A stretch of DNA of 52,438 nt from assembly GCA_030645365.1 (NCBI GenBank), contig JAUSMB010000024.1, forward strand, positions 1-52,438, written 5' to 3'. The stretch is from Rugosibacter sp. (GTDB lineage: Bacteria > Pseudomonadota > Gammaproteobacteria > Burkholderiales > Rhodocyclaceae). Under the pieces are notes generated by a model. The model was not told where the DNA came from and did no database searches. It saw only the letters and a list, made by a program, of their open reading frames with translations. Both the position numbers and the translations under genes were made by a program. Numbering within the stretch: position 1 is the stretch's first letter; each line of letters starts with the position of its first letter. Positions 34,486 to 42,935 of this stretch are shown in pieces.

Positions 34486-34758
34486 ATGGCCCGGACAATG
34501 AGCAACCGAGCATCAATGAAAACGATGCAAGCAAATAATCCATTGCATGGCGTGACGTTGGAAAAACTGCTGAATGATCTGGTGAACTTTTATGGGTGGC
34601 ACCAGCTGGGGCGGCGCATCGAGATTCGTTGTTTCACGCACGAGCCTAGCGTTGCCTCCAGTCTCAAGTTTCTTCGCCGCACTCCTTGGGCGAGAGCGCA
34701 GGTAGAGGCGCTGTATGTTGATTTTCTGAGGCAGGATGGAAAGCCCGGTGGTACTTAA
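34486..34758 (+). CDS. VF530-family small protein (DUF2132)
   Basis: 90 aa from ATG 34486, right after the arfB stop. The domain [40 protein letters not shown] then [14 protein letters not shown] is characteristic of the VF530 fold, a small DNA-binding-like protein of unknown function. It is probably cotranscribed with arfB. Confidence 0.88.
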   Translation: MARTMSNRASMKTMQANNPLHGVTLEKLLNDLVNFYGWHQLGRRIEIRCFTHEPSVASSLKFLRRTPWARAQVEALYVDFLRQDGKPGGT

Positions 34759-34840
34759 GGTTTAGGCTTTGTATTTGTATACTGGGTGCTTAGTTGGTTG
34801 AGGCGTCATGCCCATGCCGCATATCCTGAGATAGAAAAAA

Positions 34841-35038
34841 ATGAACTACGAAGAATATCTGGACGAAGTCACCACGCTTCTCGTCGAGAAATACGACCTC
34901 GCTGACGAGATGGCAGTCCAAATGGTGATGCATGCCCAGGCGAACGCTTTTTTTATCGCACACGATGACGACCCGGCGATTCGTTCGCTAGAGCGGGCGC
35001 ACAGAGACGCGAAAACTATTTTTACTCAATACAAGTAA
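34841..35038 (+). CDS. Small helical protein, 65 aa
   Basis: ATG 34841 to TAA. The composition is acidic and helical: MNYEEYLDEVTTLLVEKYDL, then MVMHAQANAFFIAHDDDPAI. No family recognised. The reading frame is clean and protein-like. It ends 21 bp before the convergent flavoprotein gene. Confidence 0.6.
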   Translation: MNYEEYLDEVTTLLVEKYDLADEMAVQMVMHAQANAFFIAHDDDPAIRSLERAHRDAKTIFTQYK

Positions 35039-35058
35039 GTCGTTTCGCTTGGGCGTGG

Positions 35059-36732
35059 CTAAGCTACGCCGATACCCTCTGTCGTCACCGTGCGATCTAG
35101 AGCGAACCCTGTGTAACCATTGTCTTCTACATCCGCGCAGATCTTGCGGTAGGAAGGTGCGCCGCCGAGGTAAATCATGCAGGTGCGCGGCTTGCCGGGA
35201 ATGTTTGCGCCGGTGTACCACGAGTCGGTACCCGGTAGCAGCGTTTGCTGTGCAATCGAATCAACCAGTGCGCCCCATTGGGTTTCTGCTTCTAACGTTG
35301 GCTCGATCACATCCAGATCGTGCTCACGCAGGTATTGAATGGCGTCAGTTGCAAACTCGACATGGTCTTCAATCGCTAACGGCATGTTGTAAAGGACGCC
35401 AGGGCTTTGTGGGCCGGTGATGAAAAACAGATTCGGGAAACCGTGCGTGGAAATACCCAGGTAGGTGTGTGGACCATCTGCCCATTTTTTATTCAGCGTG
35501 AGCCCGTCGCGGCCGACAATACCCATGCTGAGTAGTGGGCCGGTCATGGCATCAAATCCGATGGCCAGCACAATCGCATCAAGTTCGTATTCATCTGTTG
35601 TGGTGCGGATGCCGTGTTCGGTAATCATTTCAATCGGTGTTGCCTTGATGTCGACTAGAGTGACGTTATCCCGGTTGTAGGTTTCATAATATTTTGTTTC
35701 CAACGGTGGACGTTTGGTGCCATAGGGGTAGCCCCTTGGGGTTAGCATTTCGGCTACCTTAGGGTCTTTGACTCGCTCGCGAATTTTGACGCGGATATAT
35801 TCGGCAGCGGTGTCGTTGGATTCTTTGTTGAACAGTAGATCTTGAAAGCTGTCGAAAATCAGCCGAAAGCCGCCATCCCAATAGCAATCGTCATACACGC
35901 GCCGTCGCTCTTCCATCGAGGCGGCGATAGCGGAGGGCAGGGCTTTGTCGTAGGGCATGCCGCCAAAAGAATTGCGTGATTTGGTACGAATCTCTTTGTA
36001 GTGGGCTTTGACTTGTTTTTCGACTTCAGGGTCCATCGGCATGTTACCGATAGGTGTGGCAAAGTTGGGTGTGCGTTGAAACACGGTAAGGTGGGCGGCT
36101 TCTTTGGCGATTTCGGTGATGGCTTGTATCCCACTGGCCCCTGCGCCAATGATGCCGACACGCTTGCCAGTGAAATCAACGCCTTGATGCGGCCAGCTTC
36201 CAGTGGCATACATTTCACCCTGGAAATTTTCAAAGCCTTGGAAGTCTGGTTTTTTCGCAACGGAAAGATTGCCTGTGCCGGCGATCAGGAATTTCGTCCG
36301 TGCGATGATGCCGTTCTCTGTGCTGATTTCCCACAGTTTGTTTTTCTCGTCCCAGACCAGCGCGGTAATCTGCGTGTTGAATTGGATATCTTTGCGTAGA
36401 TCAAAGCGGTCAGCGACGTGATTCAAGTAACGCAGAATTTCTGGCTGCGCTGCAAAGCGCTCACTCCAGGTCCATTCTTGCTGGAGTTCTTCAGAAAAAG
36501 AATACGAATAGTGGATGCTCTCGATATCGCATCGGGCACCAGGGTAGCGGTTCCAGTACCACGTGCCACCCACATCGCCAGCGACATCAAATACGCGAGC
36601 AGAGACGCCCATTTGATCGCGCAGACGGTGTAGCGCATACAGTCCGGTAAATCCCGCACCGATGACAACGGTATGAAATGTTTCTATCTGCATTGAGCCG
36701 GTAGCTGGGGTGTTTGTTTTTAGATTCAACAT
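35059..36732 (-). CDS. Baeyer-Villiger-type flavin monooxygenase with altered fingerprint
   Basis: 557 aa. Two Rossmann motifs are visible: GAGFTG (25-30) for FAD and GAGASG (196-201) for NADPH. The FAD-site block DVGGTWYWNRYPGARCDIES is typical of cyclohexanone/cycloalkanone monooxygenases. The class fingerprint FxGxxxHxxxWP reads FQGEMYATGSWP (170-181), with Ala176 where His is expected. C-terminal marks such as TGPQSPGVLYNMP are conserved. The ATG follows AAGGAGG. It is last in the catabolic operon, where it could turn a cyclic ketone or aryl ketone into a lactone or ester; the substrate is unknown. Confidence 0.88.
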   Translation of the reverse strand: MLNLKTNTPATGSMQIETFHTVVIGAGFTGLYALHRLRDQMGVSARVFDVAGDVGGTWYWNRYPGARCDIESIHYSYSFSEELQQEWTWSERFAAQPEILRYLNHVADRFDLRKDIQFNTQITALVWDEKNKLWEISTENGIIARTKFLIAGTGNLSVAKKPDFQGFENFQGEMYATGSWPHQGVDFTGKRVGIIGAGASGIQAITEIAKEAAHLTVFQRTPNFATPIGNMPMDPEVEKQVKAHYKEIRTKSRNSFGGMPYDKALPSAIAASMEERRRVYDDCYWDGGFRLIFDSFQDLLFNKESNDTAAEYIRVKIRERVKDPKVAEMLTPRGYPYGTKRPPLETKYYETYNRDNVTLVDIKATPIEMITEHGIRTTTDEYELDAIVLAIGFDAMTGPLLSMGIVGRDGLTLNKKWADGPHTYLGISTHGFPNLFFITGPQSPGVLYNMPLAIEDHVEFATDAIQYLREHDLDVIEPTLEAETQWGALVDSIAQQTLLPGTDSWYTGANIPGKPRTCMIYLGGAPSYRKICADVEDNGYTGFALDRTVTTEGIGVA

Positions 36733-36823
36733 GAACCCTCCTTGACGAATGTGAATAGAAATTCAGCTTTCTCTCTATTCACAGCACTTTCTATTCGATT
36801 TATTTTCGTTTTATCTCATGGGT

Positions 36824-36885
36824 TGCCGTATCACCAGCGCCGACTTTTTTCAGCAGATTAAACCAGAAGGCCCGCTTAATCTGCT
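36824..36885. repeat. Interspersed repeat copy 10 plus adjacent hairpin
   Basis: GCCGTATCACCAGCGCCGAC plus TTTTTT (36824-36849), directly followed by the inverted repeat CAGCAGATTAA/TTAATCTGCTG (36850-36860 and 36875-36885, 14-nt loop). It lies in the 166-bp gap between the SDR and the flavoprotein gene. On the operon strand the hairpin is followed by A residues, so it is not a standard terminator; it may reduce or process the transcript. Confidence 0.75.
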
Positions 36886-36898
36886 GCAATAAGCGCGT

Positions 36899-37654
36899 TT
36901 ATTGCGCTGTATAGCCGCCGTCGATCGGAATAATCGCGCCGGTGATAAAGCTGGCTTCGTCCGATGATAAAAACGCGACCAGGTTGGCGATTTCAGCCGG
37001 CTCTGCGCCACGGCCCAGCGGGGTCATGGCGGTGGCCCCATCAATGAAGCCTTTGCCAATGCGTGTCACCATGGGCGTCATGACCAGACCCGGACAAATG
37101 GCGTTGGCGCGGATGCCTTGTTTGGCATAGGTGACAGCCCAGGAACGAGTCAGCGCGATCACTGCGCCTTTAGATGCGCTGTAGGCATGCAGCCCCGGTG
37201 TGCCGATCAGCCCGCCGATGGAGGATGTGGTGGTGATAGTGCCGCTTTTGCCGCCGCGCAGCATGCTTTGCAGCGCGTATTTGGCAACCAGAAACGGACC
37301 ACGGGTATTCACTGAGTGGATATGTTCCCAGTTGGCAAGATCAAGTGAATCTGTGAGGCCGTCTCCTGATTCAATGCCCGCATTGTTGAATAACACGCGT
37401 ATGGCACCATAGGTTTCTTCGGCGCGTTTAATCGCGTCGCGCACGTTGGCTTCATCTGATACGTTGCACTGGGCGATGAAGGCATCCCCGCCGGCACTTT
37501 TGATCTGGTCTAGCGTTTCTTCAAGACCGCTACGGTCAACGTCAATGAGGCATACACGCCCCCCCTCTGCTGCAAAACGTAAGGAGGCTGCGCGCCCCAT
37601 GCCTGCTGCTGCACCGGTGACAACAGCACAACGTCCTGTAAAACGATGGGTCAT
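36899..37654 (-). CDS. Short-chain dehydrogenase/reductase
   Basis: 251 aa classical SDR. The cofactor motif is VVTGAAAGMGRAASLRF (about residues 12-28), Asp38 in LIDVDR favours NAD, and NNAG, catalytic Ser in TTTSSIGGL and YSASK follow. The C-terminus is TGAIIPIDGGYTAQ. In this operon it most likely oxidises an alcohol or cis-dihydrodiol made by the Rieske dioxygenase to the ketone or diol substrate for later steps. It has a good ribosome-binding site (GAGGAGATAAGAA). Confidence 0.88.
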   Translation of the reverse strand: MTHRFTGRCAVVTGAAAGMGRAASLRFAAEGGRVCLIDVDRSGLEETLDQIKSAGGDAFIAQCNVSDEANVRDAIKRAEETYGAIRVLFNNAGIESGDGLTDSLDLANWEHIHSVNTRGPFLVAKYALQSMLRGGKSGTITTTSSIGGLIGTPGLHAYSASKGAVIALTRSWAVTYAKQGIRANAICPGLVMTPMVTRIGKGFIDGATAMTPLGRGAEPAEIANLVAFLSSDEASFITGAIIPIDGGYTAQ

Positions 37655-37741
37655 TTCTTATCTCTCCTCTTTATTGTTTATACGGTCGAGAACGACCGAT
37701 TTATTGGTATGGCGGATCCAGCTCTGGAGTGCAACGATACA

Positions 37742-38284
37742 TCAGAAAAACATATTCAGATTTTTGTCTATCACCACACGCTCGATCAAATGCACGACGC
37801 GGCGGGCGATGCGCCAGCCTTGCGGCGTCTGCCGCAGAATATCTTCTCGCCAGCCCGCATGACTTGCAATATCTTTATCGCGGCGGCCACGGAAAATCAT
37901 GAATTTGCTGCGCACCAAAAACTCATTCGGTGTATCGGTGGTTTCCACTTCAATATTGGTAATGATGCGCAGGTGCCGCGTTGCCGGGTCATTGAGCCAG
38001 ACCAGGCCCGTGGCCTCGCGATCTGCACGTTGTTTCAAGCCGGGGAAGCCATCATCAATAATGAACAGTGGTTTTAACGTAGTGGATCCCTGACGTGCGC
38101 GACGATAGGTGCTGATCGCCACTGGCATTTGGTAACGAATATCTTCTGTCAAAAGCTCCAACCATTCTGGATATCGTTCTTCATCCAGGACGCGCGCCTC
38201 CATGGATAAAAATTTGCCGATGGCATATTCCTGCTCAAAACTGACGGGTGCTGTCGGCGCAAGTTTGAGCTCTGCATTAGCCAT
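37742..38284 (-). CDS. Aromatic-ring-hydroxylating dioxygenase beta subunit
   Basis: 180 aa, SnoaL/NTF2-like fold of ring-hydroxylating dioxygenase small subunits. Family features are FLSMEARVLDEERYPEWLEL then LTEDIRYQMPV near the N-terminus, RHLRIITNIEVE, and the C-terminal WRIARRVVHLIERVVIDKNL. The subunit is structural. Its start overlaps the end of the alpha-subunit gene by 8 nt, which indicates a stoichiometric alpha-beta pair. Confidence 0.92.
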   Translation of the reverse strand: MANAELKLAPTAPVSFEQEYAIGKFLSMEARVLDEERYPEWLELLTEDIRYQMPVAISTYRRARQGSTTLKPLFIIDDGFPGLKQRADREATGLVWLNDPATRHLRIITNIEVETTDTPNEFLVRSKFMIFRGRRDKDIASHAGWREDILRQTPQGWRIARRVVHLIERVVIDKNLNMFF

Positions 38285-39653
38285 GACGAAGCTCCTTTAC
38301 CACAGCGGTAACAGGGGCAACAGGCGCTGTTTGTCCGATGACTTCGTAAGCATTATCCGCCTCCATCGTGCGCCGCCACTGATCGTAAAAGCCGCGCTGG
38401 CAGGCTTCGTTAACTAATCCAGGCGATGCTTCACCGGGGCCATCCCAGGGCGCTTTACGGCCCATGCCCATGCCGAGGAATCCTTGCATTTGGCGGGTGG
38501 CATAGCCAGCGGCAGAGTGTGTAATGGCTTCGACAAAGTCACCGTCATCTCCTTCGAGCAGTCCGGCGGGGCCGAAAGTCTGCCGCACGTGATCGTGAAT
38601 GATTTCTTTGGTCGCGTCAGGCATGCCGCGCTCGCACATGGCATATGTCCACACCTCGAACTTACCAGGGCCTTTGGGGTGGATGATGCGAATAAAATTG
38701 AGCCCTTGAATAATTTGCACGTTAGGGAACACGCCAATATGCGTCTCTGACCCATAAAGCTGGCGGCCACGCAGCTCCCCCAGCTTTTCAATGACACGGG
38801 GCCGATTTTTTTCAAGATGTGCAAGCACAGGCTCAGGGTGATCGTAAAGCGCATAGCCTGATTGACCATCGAGTGTTGTCAACACCGTGTGGGTATTCAT
38901 GACAATCTCTACTGCACCACTTTGATCGACCCCCATATTGTTTGCAGTGATGCCTAATACGTTATCTGAGCGACCACTGCCTATCGCACCGACTACGCTC
39001 ATCGCACCGGCATGAGCCCACGCGACATGGTAGCCGTCGCCAATGGCATTTTCAACGGGTAGCTTCCAGTTACCGGGGATCTCTGTTTTATACGGAGCGC
39101 CGACTACCTCAAGCCCGCCTTCTGCGCTATCGGTCACGACATCGATATACCAGGCGATGTCGCCCAGATATTCGATCAAACTGGGGGCGGACTCGGAAAA
39201 GCAGCCAAATAAAAGCCCCTTGTAGCTTTCCAGGCGTGCTACGGGAACCAGGCCAAAGCGCTCGCGGGGGAGGTTGTCGTAAATTTCCTTTTCCAGCGGT
39301 ACTCCGGCGAGCTCGCCTTCCGTGTTGAATGACCAGCCATGGTAAGAGCAGGTAAATGAACGCGTATTACCGCCTTCTGCCTGACAAACTTTATTGCCTC
39401 GATGGGTGCAGGCATTGAGAAAAGCGCGGATCACTTTATCTTTGCCGCGCACTACAATGACATCATCTTCCCCCATGTAGGTACGGATGAAATCGCCTGG
39501 TTGGGGTAACTGACTTTCGTGACCAAGGAACAGCCAGCAGCGATTGAAAATCTGCTTCAGTTCTTCCTCATAAATTGCCGGCTCCCAAAAGATGCTGCGT
39601 TTTTGCAGTGCTTGCTCGGAATCAACGAGTTCCTGATAGTTAAATTTTTTCAT
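38277..39653 (-). CDS. Rieske dioxygenase alpha subunit (alpha-beta type)
   Basis: 458 aa. Rieske 2Fe-2S ligands are C82/H84 (NACTHRGNKVC) and C102/H105 (TCSYHGWSFN). The mononuclear iron site is ENAIGDGYHVAWAHAG with Asp206, His209 and His214, the standard Asp-bridged arrangement for aromatic dioxygenases. A beta subunit follows directly. The enzyme would add O2 to an aromatic or related ring using electrons from a ferredoxin and reductase that are not in this window. Substrate unknown. Confidence 0.94.
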   Translation of the reverse strand: MKKFNYQELVDSEQALQKRSIFWEPAIYEEELKQIFNRCWLFLGHESQLPQPGDFIRTYMGEDDVIVVRGKDKVIRAFLNACTHRGNKVCQAEGGNTRSFTCSYHGWSFNTEGELAGVPLEKEIYDNLPRERFGLVPVARLESYKGLLFGCFSESAPSLIEYLGDIAWYIDVVTDSAEGGLEVVGAPYKTEIPGNWKLPVENAIGDGYHVAWAHAGAMSVVGAIGSGRSDNVLGITANNMGVDQSGAVEIVMNTHTVLTTLDGQSGYALYDHPEPVLAHLEKNRPRVIEKLGELRGRQLYGSETHIGVFPNVQIIQGLNFIRIIHPKGPGKFEVWTYAMCERGMPDATKEIIHDHVRQTFGPAGLLEGDDGDFVEAITHSAAGYATRQMQGFLGMGMGRKAPWDGPGEASPGLVNEACQRGFYDQWRRTMEADNAYEVIGQTAPVAPVTAVVKELRHG

Positions 39654-39688
39654 TATTTTCCTCCTCCAGTCATTCAGTCATGCGACGA

Positions 39689-40348
39689 TCAGCCCAACTG
39701 CATTTGCCCGGCCGCGATATCCGCGACGACAGTTTCAGCCTTGCTCCACGCGGGCCGGGCACCCAAGCGCTTAATCCAGGCAAGCAGGTGAGGATAAGGC
39801 GTTAAGTCCAGTCCCAGATTAAAACTGATCGGCGCAATACAGCCCAGCGCGATATCGGCAATAGAGAAGCTGCTGCAAACATACTCCTTGCCTGCCAACT
39901 GCGCATCCAGAATGCCAAGGTTGCCAAGAAATGCCGCTTTGGCTGCCGCGATGACATCATTGTCGGGCGTGGGCGCCATCATGGCGAAAAACAGGTTGAG
40001 CAGGCTGGGGTTGAGTGTTGTGCCTTCCCAGGTAAGCCATTGCTGAACAAGGGCGCGCTGCTTGCTGTCTGTCGGCATCAAAGTTGTACTGGCTCGGCTA
40101 TCAGCGAGATAACGCAGAATCGCGCCAGATTCCCAAAGCATGAAACCATCGTCATTGATCGCTGGCACTACGCCATTGGGATTAATCTTGCGATAAGGGG
40201 CATCGGCCGGACGGCAGTCTTGCAACCGCGATAGCAGTTTGACGCCATATTTTTCGCCGATTTCTTCCAGCGCAATCAGCACCTTGCTTGAGTTGCGTGA
40301 GCCGCCATATGGGTCGCCCTCGCGTTGAATGTGATAAAGCTCAATCAT
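39689..40348 (-). CDS. Glutathione S-transferase
   Basis: 219 aa with a thioredoxin-like N-terminal domain (GGSRNSSKVLIALEEIGEKY, INPNGVVPAINDDGFMLWES with cis-Pro) and a helical C-terminal domain (SIADIALGCIAP). Such enzymes in catabolic operons open epoxides or aryl ethers, isomerise ring-cleavage products or protect from reactive intermediates. Ser residues near 18-21 may act on glutathione. Its position between an SDR and the Rieske genes suggests a step in the pathway, but which one is open. Confidence 0.88.
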   Translation of the reverse strand: MIELYHIQREGDPYGGSRNSSKVLIALEEIGEKYGVKLLSRLQDCRPADAPYRKINPNGVVPAINDDGFMLWESGAILRYLADSRASTTLMPTDSKQRALVQQWLTWEGTTLNPSLLNLFFAMMAPTPDNDVIAAAKAAFLGNLGILDAQLAGKEYVCSSFSIADIALGCIAPISFNLGLDLTPYPHLLAWIKRLGARPAWSKAETVVADIAAGQMQLG

Positions 40349-40380
40349 TATTTGAATTTCCTGTAAAAGTTTGAATGTAC

Positions 40381-41160
40381 TTAAATTGCCGTCAATCCGC
40401 CATCAACGCAGAAGTTTTGCCCGGTGACATAGCTTGCCTCGCCTGAAGCTAAATACAGCGCACAGTAAGCAATGTCGAGCGGCTGTCCAACGCGTTTGAC
40501 GAGCTGTAAATCCATGATGTCTGATACCATTTTCTTGAGCATTTCTTTATCCGGAAACACTGCAAATGCGGGTGTTTCGATAAGCCCCGGCGAGATGCTA
40601 TTAACGCGAATATGGTCTGGTGCAAATTCTGCTGCCCAAGTGCGGCTCATGGCAATCACACCGCCCTTGGTCATGCTGTGTGCGAACTGATGAATGTGAC
40701 CACCGAAGTTAGAGCCAATGACCCCCGCTGCTGAGGCGGTGTTGATGATCGAGCCGCCGCCACGGCGCTTGAGTACTGGATGTGCATATTTGGTGGCGTA
40801 ATAAACCAAATCGAGCTCGTTACGAATCAGCCAGTGCCAGTCTTCCGTGGTGAATTGGTCGATTTTTCCGTAACGCACGGCGGATGCGTTGTTGTAAAGG
40901 ATGTCGAAATCGCCATAGGTGTCCACGGCAAAATCTATCCAGCTGCGAACTTCTGCTTCATCACCCAAATCCACTACGCGGCTGACCATTTTTCCACCTG
41001 CTTTGGTGACGAGGCGCACGGTTTCTTCGCTATCGCCTGCCTTGACGTCACACCCCACCACACAAGCCCCTTCGGCGGCAAACAGCTCAGCTGCCGCACG
41101 TCCTTGACCACCTGCTGTGCCGGTAATTAATGCTACTTTGCCTGCTAAACGCCCACTCAT
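40381..41160 (-). CDS. SDR-family protein with His in place of the catalytic Tyr
   Basis: 259 aa. The cofactor motif LITGTAGGQGRAAAELF (about residues 12-28), YNNASA and the C-terminal TGQNFCVDGGLTAI are SDR-like. At the active site, where YxxxK is expected, the sequence is FAHSMTKGGVIAM, so the Tyr position is His (codon CAC). The Lys is kept and the Ser is in INTASAAG. I recall a subgroup with a similar AHSxxKGG pattern, so this may be a distinct natural class rather than damage. The start overlaps the 120-aa gene by 4 nt. Confidence 0.88.
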   Translation of the reverse strand: MSGRLAGKVALITGTAGGQGRAAAELFAAEGACVVGCDVKAGDSEETVRLVTKAGGKMVSRVVDLGDEAEVRSWIDFAVDTYGDFDILYNNASAVRYGKIDQFTTEDWHWLIRNELDLVYYATKYAHPVLKRRGGGSIINTASAAGVIGSNFGGHIHQFAHSMTKGGVIAMSRTWAAEFAPDHIRVNSISPGLIETPAFAVFPDKEMLKKMVSDIMDLQLVKRVGQPLDIAYCALYLASGEASYVTGQNFCVDGGLTAI

Positions 41161-41519
41161 TGTTGTCCTCTATCCGGAAAGTTCTTTTTAGGGATCATGC
41201 GCAAAATATCAATGCCAGTATCCAGCGTGATGTTGTTCCATTTGTTAACAGCGTTATCAACTTCGCACATGGCCAGCGTGGCCCAGGCTATCTGATGCGC
41301 CTCTTTGGGGATGGCATCTAGTGGAAATTGATTCAAGTACTCGATGAATTCCGGCAGGCGCGGCAACATGGCGTCATAAAAAGAACGCACTTCTTCCATG
41401 TTTGACGACAGGCGCTTGGAGAGCCGTTTTTCTGTCGTGGGCAAGCCCCAGGCGGCGAGATGATTCTCCAAGCCGGAAATTTCCGGGCGTGGTTGAGTTG
41501 CGTTTGCAGCAGTGCTCAT
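41157..41519 (-). CDS. Unknown 120-aa protein inside the catabolic operon
   Basis: No family recognised. It is mainly helical, with a Trp-containing N-terminus (LENHLAAWGLPTTEKRLSKR), an acidic/aromatic middle (EEVRSFYDAMLPRLPEFIEY) and EAHQIAWATLAMCEVDNAVN near the C-terminus. There is no signal peptide, membrane segment or Cys pair, so it is not a ferredoxin. Four-base overlaps on both sides tie it tightly to the Rieske oxygenase upstream and the SDR downstream. It sits where a small subunit would be expected for that Rieske enzyme. A subunit, chaperone or substrate-handling role is possible. Confidence 0.75.
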   Translation of the reverse strand: MSTAANATQPRPEISGLENHLAAWGLPTTEKRLSKRLSSNMEEVRSFYDAMLPRLPEFIEYLNQFPLDAIPKEAHQIAWATLAMCEVDNAVNKWNNITLDTGIDILRMIPKKNFPDRGQQ

Positions 41520-42754
41520 GGCTTCTCCTTTGCTTGATCTTGCTCGATAGCGCTTAACAAACGGTTGTAATAAGCGCGTAGAGGCACTTCTTGTTTATTC
41601 AGGCTGACATGGCTAATGGCACCGCATTTGAAATTAGCGTGTATGCCTTCAGCGGTATACAAATCCTCAGAGAGCACATCGCGGATTTGAATCACGCCTT
41701 GTTCCATATTGAAAACATGACCAAAGCTGGTGGGTCTTTCCGTGTGATAAAAATCCACTTCCCAAATGCATTCATCCGCTGATATAGGAAGCGTGCGCTG
41801 GATCAAAATTTGTCCTTTTTGCACGAACAGCACGATGTTAGGAAATACCAGGTAGTTATCAAAAATCCACAGCGGATGATCTTCCTTGAGCACCCCCTCG
41901 CCCCCTTCAGCGGCAAACTGTCTTTCAGGCTTGGTGTAGATGGAAGTTGCGCCATATTTTGCCGAGAGTAAATTAATTGGGGTTTGCATGCCACGGCTAA
42001 CATCTTCAGGCCGATAGGCGGCAACACCGCAAGGTACGCCAATGCTCTCGGGGAAGTAATAAGCCGCTGTGCTTGATCCCGGAATCGCACCCGCAATCGT
42101 TTTGCGGTGCGTCATATCAACGTGATAGCCTTCAATTTGCGCATCGACGATGAGCTTCCAGTTGGCTTTGAATTTTGCACGCCAGCCAAAACTCCATGAC
42201 CAATCCTTATTGCCCAGGTAACGATCAAACTTATCGTCGAGCGGCTTTAAATATTCACGTAAAGTCCATTCAGGTTTTTGGGCCAGGTTAATGAAAATAA
42301 AGCCGCCCCAAACGTCCAGATGAATGGGCTTTAAATGTTCTTGCTTTTGGTCAAGATCGGCAAACAGAGCGGCATCCGGCACATTGATCAAGTCGCCTTC
42401 CAGGTTAAAGCTCCAGCCGTGAAAGCTGCACACCAGCGCGCGCACGTTGCCCGTTGACGCATTAACGAGACGTGAGCCACGGTGAGTACAGGCATTATAA
42501 AAGGCACGTAGTTTTTGGTCTTTGCCGCGCGCGATAACAACTGAAACACCTAGGGTGTCAACCATGAAGTTTTGGTAGTCGCCCGGCGCTTTGACATCCG
42601 ATTCGCGGCCGGCGAGCAGCCAGCTCTTGCGGAAGATATGCTCTTTTTCAAGTTCAAAGAATTCTTGTGAAACATACTGTTCAACTGGCAGTTTGCCAGT
42701 GCCTAGCATGTGACTGCCAATTTCTGGCAGCGCCAAATTTTCGACCTTACCCAT
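41516..42754 (-). CDS. Rieske oxygenase, alpha-only type with Glu bridge
   Basis: 412 aa. Rieske ligands are C89/H91 (NACTHRGSRLV) and C109/H112 (VCSFHGWSFN). The iron site is VDAQIEGYHVDMTHRKT with Glu208, His211 and His216. Glu instead of Asp between the two metal centres recalls the alpha-only monooxygenases acting on carnitine or glycine betaine, here with a YHVDMTH block more like ring oxygenases. No beta subunit adjoins it. It is the first gene of the operon, after a -24/-12 promoter, with a ribosome-binding site AGGAGAG. It may be a monooxygenase or demethylase. Confidence 0.9.
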   Translation of the reverse strand: MGKVENLALPEIGSHMLGTGKLPVEQYVSQEFFELEKEHIFRKSWLLAGRESDVKAPGDYQNFMVDTLGVSVVIARGKDQKLRAFYNACTHRGSRLVNASTGNVRALVCSFHGWSFNLEGDLINVPDAALFADLDQKQEHLKPIHLDVWGGFIFINLAQKPEWTLREYLKPLDDKFDRYLGNKDWSWSFGWRAKFKANWKLIVDAQIEGYHVDMTHRKTIAGAIPGSSTAAYYFPESIGVPCGVAAYRPEDVSRGMQTPINLLSAKYGATSIYTKPERQFAAEGGEGVLKEDHPLWIFDNYLVFPNIVLFVQKGQILIQRTLPISADECIWEVDFYHTERPTSFGHVFNMEQGVIQIRDVLSEDLYTAEGIHANFKCGAISHVSLNKQEVPLRAYYNRLLSAIEQDQAKEKP

Positions 42755-42838
42755 GGTGCTCTCTCCTGTATGGTGTTATCCGTCGGTGCTGCTGCTCACG
42801 ACGCTAGATGCGATGTAGGTGTAACGACAAAAACTAAT

Positions 42839-42854
42839 AGCAATTTAGATGCCA
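42839..42854 (-). promoter_or_regulatory. Sigma-54 promoter of the catabolic operon
   Basis: On the minus strand TGGCATCTAAATTGCT matches the consensus TGGCACG-N4-TTGCW, with GG and GC exactly 10 bp apart. Its predicted start (about 42828) is some 75 nt before the first Rieske gene. The divergent neighbour encodes a sigma-54 activator, which supports the assignment. Confidence 0.82.
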
Positions 42855-42935
42855 CCATCGCGTCGTGATCGGCAGGCAATGCTGTGACCCTTATAGAACA
42901 AAGAGTTTGATTCAAGGAGGAGACAAGGAATAATT

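Noticed and set aside
36850-36885. Operon terminator between the SDR and the BVMO-like gene
   Set aside because: The hairpin lacks a downstream T tract on the operon strand, and the next gene has no clear promoter of its own, so cotranscription is more likely.
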